From positions 1,178,001 to 1,242,000 of the forward strand of contig JAWQEG010000082.1 of the NCBI GenBank assembly GCA_033782935.1: a stretch of DNA of 64,000 bases, in the 5' to 3' direction. The position numbers and the translations under genes were made by a program. The stretch is from Petrolisthes cinctipes. Its lineage: Eukaryota > Arthropoda > Malacostraca > Decapoda > Porcellanidae. Every line of letters starts with the position of its first letter. Positions within the stretch are counted from its first letter, which is position 1. Positions 61,602-64,000 of this stretch are shown here, one piece after another. Under the pieces are notes generated by a model, which was not told where the DNA came from, made no database searches, and saw nothing but the letters and a program-made list of their open reading frames with translations.

Positions 61602-64000
61602 CTCCGTGTTAGAGTATTATCAAAATACATGCTCAAAACATACTGAAAATCGATCTTTTAGGTGCACAAAAGTAGATATGTGCATGCATCTTCTGTACCC
61701 GTTTATATCTCAAATTCAGGCTCAAAACACCCGAAAATTAAATATTTTGGGGTCCCAGAAGCAATCTGTACATGCCTACACAGTGCTAGAATATTTTCAA
61801 AATATAGGCTAAAAACATGCTAAAAATCGACATTTTAGGTGCCAAAAAATCGATATCTCAAATTCAGTCCCAAAACACCCGAAAATTCGATATTTAGAGG
61901 TCCCAGAAGGTATCTGTACATGCCTACACCGTGTTAGAGTATTTTCAAAATACAGGCCAAAAACATACTGAAAATAGATCTCTTAGGTGCCCAAAAGTCG
62001 ATATGTGCATGCATCTTCTGTACCTGTTTATATCTCAAATTCTGGCCCTAAACACCCGAAAATTCGATATTTTGGGGTCCCAGAAGCGATCTGTACATGC
62101 CTACTCCGTGTTAGAGTATTTTTAAAATTCAGGCCCAAAACATGCTGAAAATCGATATTTTTGGTGCCCAAAGTCAATATGTGCATGTATCTTCTGTACC
62201 CGTTTATATCTCAAATTCAGGCTCAAAACACCCGAAAATTTAATATTTTGGGGTCCCAGAAGCAATCTGTACATGCCTACTCAGTGCTAGAATATTTTCA
62301 AAATATAGGCTAAAAACATGCTAAAAATCGATCTTTTAGGTGCCAAAAAGTCGATATCTCAAATTCAGTCCCAAAACACCCGAAAATTCGATATTTAGGG
62401 GTCCCAGAAGCGATCTGTACATGCCTACTCCGTGTTAGAGTATTTTCAAAATACATGCTCAAAACATATTGAAAATCGATCTTTTAGGTGCACAAAAGTC
62501 GATATGTGCATGCATCTTCAGTACCCGTTTATATCTCAAATTCAGGCTCAAAACACCCGAAAATTCAATATTTTGGGGTCCCAGAAGCAATCTGTACATG
62601 CCTACTCAGTGTTAGAGTATTTTCAAAATACAGGCCCAAAACATGCTGAAAATCGATATTTTAGATGCCAAAAGTCAATATGTGCATGTATCTTCTGTAC
62701 CCGTTTATATCTCAAATTCAGGCTCAAAACACCCGAAAATTCAATATTTTGGGGTCCCAGAAGCAATCTGTACATGCCTACACAGTGCTAGAATATTTTC
62801 AAAATATAGGCTAAAAACATGCTAAAAATCGACATTTTAGGTGCCAAAAAATCGATATCTCAAATTCAGTCCCAAAACACCCGAAAATTCGATATTTAGA
62901 GGTCCCAGAAGGTATCTGTACATGCCTACTCCGTGTTAGAGTATTTTAAAAATACAGGCCAAAAACATACTGAAAATCGATCTTTTAGGTGCCCAAAAGT
63001 CGATATGTGCATGTATCTTCTGTACCCGTTTATATCTCAAATTCTGGCCCTAAACACCCGAAAATTCGATATTTTGGGGTCCCAGAAGAGATCTGTACAT
63101 GCCTACTCCGTGTTAGAGTATTTTCAAAATTCAGGCCCTAAACATGCTGAAAATCGATATTTTTGGTGCCCAAAGTCAATATGTGCATGTATCTTCTGTA
63201 CCCGTTTATATCTCAAATTCAGGCTCAAAACACCCGAAAATTCAATATTTTGGGGTCCCAGAAGCAATCTGTACATGCCTACTCAGTGCTAGAATATTTT
63301 CAAAATATAGGCTAAAAACATGCTAAAAATCGATCTTTTAGGTGCCAAAAAGTCGATATCTCAAATTCAGTCCCAAAACACCCGAAAATTCGATATTTAG
63401 GGGTCCCAGAAGCGATCTGTACATGCCTACTCCGTGTTAGAGTATTTTCAAAATACATGCTCAAAACATACTGAAAATCGATCTTTTAGGTGCACAAAAG
63501 TAGATATGTGCATGCATCTTCTGTACCCGTTTATATCTCAAATTCAGGCTCAAAACACCCGAAAATTAAATATTTTGGGGTCCCAGAAGCAATCTGTACA
63601 TGCCTACACAGTGCTAGAATATTTTCAAAATATAGGCTAAAAACATGCTAAAAATCGACATTTTAGGTGCCAAAAAATCGATATCTCAAATTCAGTCCCA
63701 AAACACCCGAAAATTCGATATTTAGAGGTCCCAGAAGGTATCTGTACATGCCTACACCGTGTTAGAGTATTTTCAAAATACAGGCCAAAAACATACTGAA
63801 AATAGATCTCTTAGGTGCCCAAAAGTCGATATGTGCATGCATCTTCTGTACCTGTTTATATCTCAAATTCTGGCCCTAAACACCCGAAAATTCGATATTT
63901 TGGGGTCCCAGAAGCGATCTGTACATGCCTACTCCGTGTTAGAGTATTTTCAAAATTCAGGCCCAAAACATGCTGAAAATCGATATTTTTGGTGCCCAAA
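61602..64000 (-). repeat. 1828 bp tandem duplication running off the window
   Basis: 61602-63429 is one copy (325+501+501+501). 63430-64000 is the start of a second copy, cut by the window end. Shared private variants are gcacaaaagtagatatg, gaaaattaaatattttgg, cctacaccgtgttag (about 61924 and 63752), gaaaatagatctcttagg and ctgtacctgtttatatc. Differences include gagtattatcaaaatac at about 61616 against gagtattttcaaaatac. Confidence 0.85.

Larger units (their letters stand above)
22844..64000 (-). repeat. Right satellite array, same family, inverted polarity
   Basis: This is the same monomer family in reverse complement, running to the window edge without interruption. The reverse B landmark (end of catgctaa or a close variant) falls at 23051, 23552, 23876, 24377, 24878, about 25202, 25573, 25897, 26388, 26889, 27390, 27890, 28381, 28882, 29382, 30060, 30551, 31052, 31552, 32230, 32731, 33040, 33541, 34042, 34543, 35034, 35535, 36035, 36536, 37036, 37537, 38028, 38353, 38853, 39354, 39854, 40355, 40846, 41337, 41838, 42147, 42472, 42972, 43297, 43798, 44122, 44446, 44947, 45448, 45949, 46440, 46931, 47422, 48100, 48601, 49092, 49583, 50074, 50752, 51430, 51931, 52432, 52933, 53424, 53915, 54240, 54731, 55232, 55723, 56214, 56539, 57030, 57531, 58031, 58532, 59023, 59514, 60182, 60683, 60997, 61498, 61823, 62324, 62825, 63326 and 63651. 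Each unit ends 103 bp after its landmark. Confidence 0.97.

Noticed and set aside
1..64000. CRISPR-like regular spacing
   Set aside because: Everything between repeated motifs is itself repeated. There are no unique spacers, the period is far too long and no cas genes are present.
1..64000. CENP-B box or telomere-type repeats
   Set aside because: The ttcgggtgttttg region has some resemblance to CENP-B-box bases but lacks the required spacing of ttcg and cggg cores. No short telomeric tandem motif is present.
1..64000. Primate alpha satellite
   Set aside because: Similar monomer size, but the sequence does not resemble the alpha consensus as I know it, and the 29 bp length polymorphism between monomers is unlike it.
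1..64000. rRNA, 5S or tRNA tandem arrays
   Set aside because: No internal control regions, cloverleaf-like sequence or conserved rRNA stretches are seen in any monomer.
1..64000. Assigning the array to a named plant or animal satellite family
   Set aside because: Length and AT-richness alone fit many families and I could not recall a matching consensus, so naming one would be a guess.

Overview
The whole 64 kb window is satellite DNA. I find no gene, RNA gene or recognisable transposable element, and no non-repetitive stretch. A 64 kb tandem array of about 150-180 bp AT-rich monomers with higher-order structure points to a eukaryotic nuclear genome, most likely centromeric, pericentromeric or knob-type heterochromatin. 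The species cannot be named from the sequence. It does not look like primate alpha satellite and I see no CENP-B-box core.

Basic architecture: three related monomers repeat in fixed order. B is 148 bp, C is 176 bp and A is 177 bp, giving a trimeric higher-order repeat (HOR) of 501 bp. A common variant lacks 10 bp at the B/C boundary and is 491 bp. I count about 132 B monomers, one per HOR. In the left array (1-22843) the order on the + strand is B-C-A. At 22843/22844 the polarity flips, and in the right array (22844-64000) the same units read A-C-B on the + strand, that is B-C-A on the - strand.

Left array by region: 1-2221 holds two copies of a 992 bp (501+491) block. 1731-5322 holds a 1796 bp duplication. 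4018-12799 is a second-level HOR of ten monomers (about 1658 bp) in which two subtypes, here called alpha and beta, alternate as alpha-beta-(extra 491)-alpha-beta-alpha. 12565-14622 is a 1002 bp tandem duplication with no mismatch seen by eye. 16297-18253 is a cluster of irregular units (315, 324, 493 and 324 bp). 18755-22732 is two copies of a 12-monomer block of about 1.99 kb. 22733-22843 is a B monomer cut by the inversion junction.

Right array by region: 22844-25900 is irregular and includes an internal fusion at about 25200. 28087-32535 carries a 2170 bp tandem duplication with no mismatch seen. Near-identical duplications with periods of 2818 bp (about 35.6-40.5 kb), 2652 bp (45.5-50.9 kb), 678 bp (50.3-51.6 kb), 2299 bp (52.7-57.2 kb) and 1828 bp (61.6 kb to the window end) follow. 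Subfamily markers, such as a PstI-bearing C variant and EcoRI-bearing C variants, occur in the right array and are absent or nearly absent on the left.

Nothing here encodes an interacting set of proteins. The biology is array evolution: unequal exchange, local homogenisation, small microhomology deletions and one polarity switch. Reading frames of 60-186 codons occur throughout but are by-products of stop-poor repeats whose 501 bp period is divisible by three. All counts and identities were made by eye and should be rechecked by self-alignment.
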